NCBI GenBank assembly: GCA_013365325.1
Contig: JABVXV010000199.1
Span: 51,463-115,462, forward strand
Direction of reading: 5' to 3'
Length of the DNA: 64,000 nucleotides
From: Dipetalonema caudispina
Taxonomy: Eukaryota > Nematoda > Chromadorea > Rhabditida > Onchocercidae
Shown: positions 63,376 to 64,000 of the stretch, piece by piece
Position numbering within the stretch: the first letter of the stretch is position 1
How the letters are laid out: each line of letters starts with the position of its first letter
Notes under the pieces: generated by a model
The model's input: the letters and a program-made list of their open reading frames with translations, nothing else
Told to the model about the DNA's origin: nothing
The model's database searches: none
Program-made: the position numbers and the translations under genes

Positions 63376-63755
63376 TAAAAGCTAGTGAAACGACATTATT
63401 ACTCCTTACACATTTCCATGGATACGTCATCAATGACTTCTTCAATAATTTCTGATAAAAAGTATGATTATCAATATATCCGTTTTATTGTCACATATCT
63501 TAAATATTTATAATAATCTACATCAATCATAAATCTTTTCTTCTACTGTTTAATAGCAATTAATGTTATTGTTTAACACTAATTAATATCCTTATTGTTA
63601 CAATTAAAGACGACAATATCATTAGAGAGGAAAATCTACCAATAAAAATCAGTCGGTCCTAATCATATTGATCAATAACTATCAGTAATCATCAAAAGAA
63701 TTAAAAATTCTATCAAATACACTTAATATTACTTTCTGGAAATAGTATAATGAAT

Positions 63756-64000
<245 letters not shown>

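Overview
The window is AT-rich, intron-rich nuclear DNA of a nematode. It looks spirurid or filarial-like, but the genus cannot be fixed from sequence alone. Coding segments are short exons with GT-AG borders. Several start codons lie within about 75 bases after a polypyrimidine-AG acceptor, as expected for spliced-leader trans-splicing. eIF3B resembles the C. elegans protein. No bacterial, viral or transposon genes were recognised. Exon borders were worked out by hand from reading-frame continuity and remembered similarity to human and worm families; nothing was searched.

Layout. 1-3132: no gene seen. 3133 to about 4850 (-): unrecognised coiled-coil gene. 6231-8560 (-): snurportin-1. 9095-15629 (-): nucleolar protein 6 (NOL6/Nrap). 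17094-20250 (-): MFSD14/HIAT1-like transporter. 20266-23718: spacer with a possible decayed small-heat-shock-like fragment. 23719-33145 (+): NUP160. 34373-39610 (-): eIF3 subunit B. 41785-44430 (+): DNAJB11/ERdj3 ER co-chaperone. 45280-48821 (+): USP22-type SAGA deubiquitinase. 50653 to at least 60703 (-): DUSP8/16-type MAP kinase phosphatase, orthologous in architecture to C. elegans VHP-1. 60704-64000: its upstream or intronic DNA, with degenerate tandem repeats and a long TTA array at the edge.

Most of these are conserved housekeeping genes: snRNP import, pre-rRNA processing, nuclear pore, translation initiation, ER folding and histone deubiquitination. Six gene models (snurportin, NOL6, MFSD14, eIF3B, DNAJB11 and the phosphatase from its rhodanese exon on) splice to continuous frames with lengths close to the family norm.

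The most interesting signals are regulatory. (1) Six AP-1-type TGA(G/C)TCA sites sit in about 6 kb of intron and upstream DNA of the JNK/p38 phosphatase gene. (2) A 58-base candidate cassette exon would swap the phosphatase's long tail for a short one. (3) Overlapping TAATG-linked upstream ORFs precede DNAJB11, whose signal-peptide codons double as a splice-acceptor-like tract. (4) eIF3B contains a GC-AG intron. I found no convincing wholly new multi-gene system.
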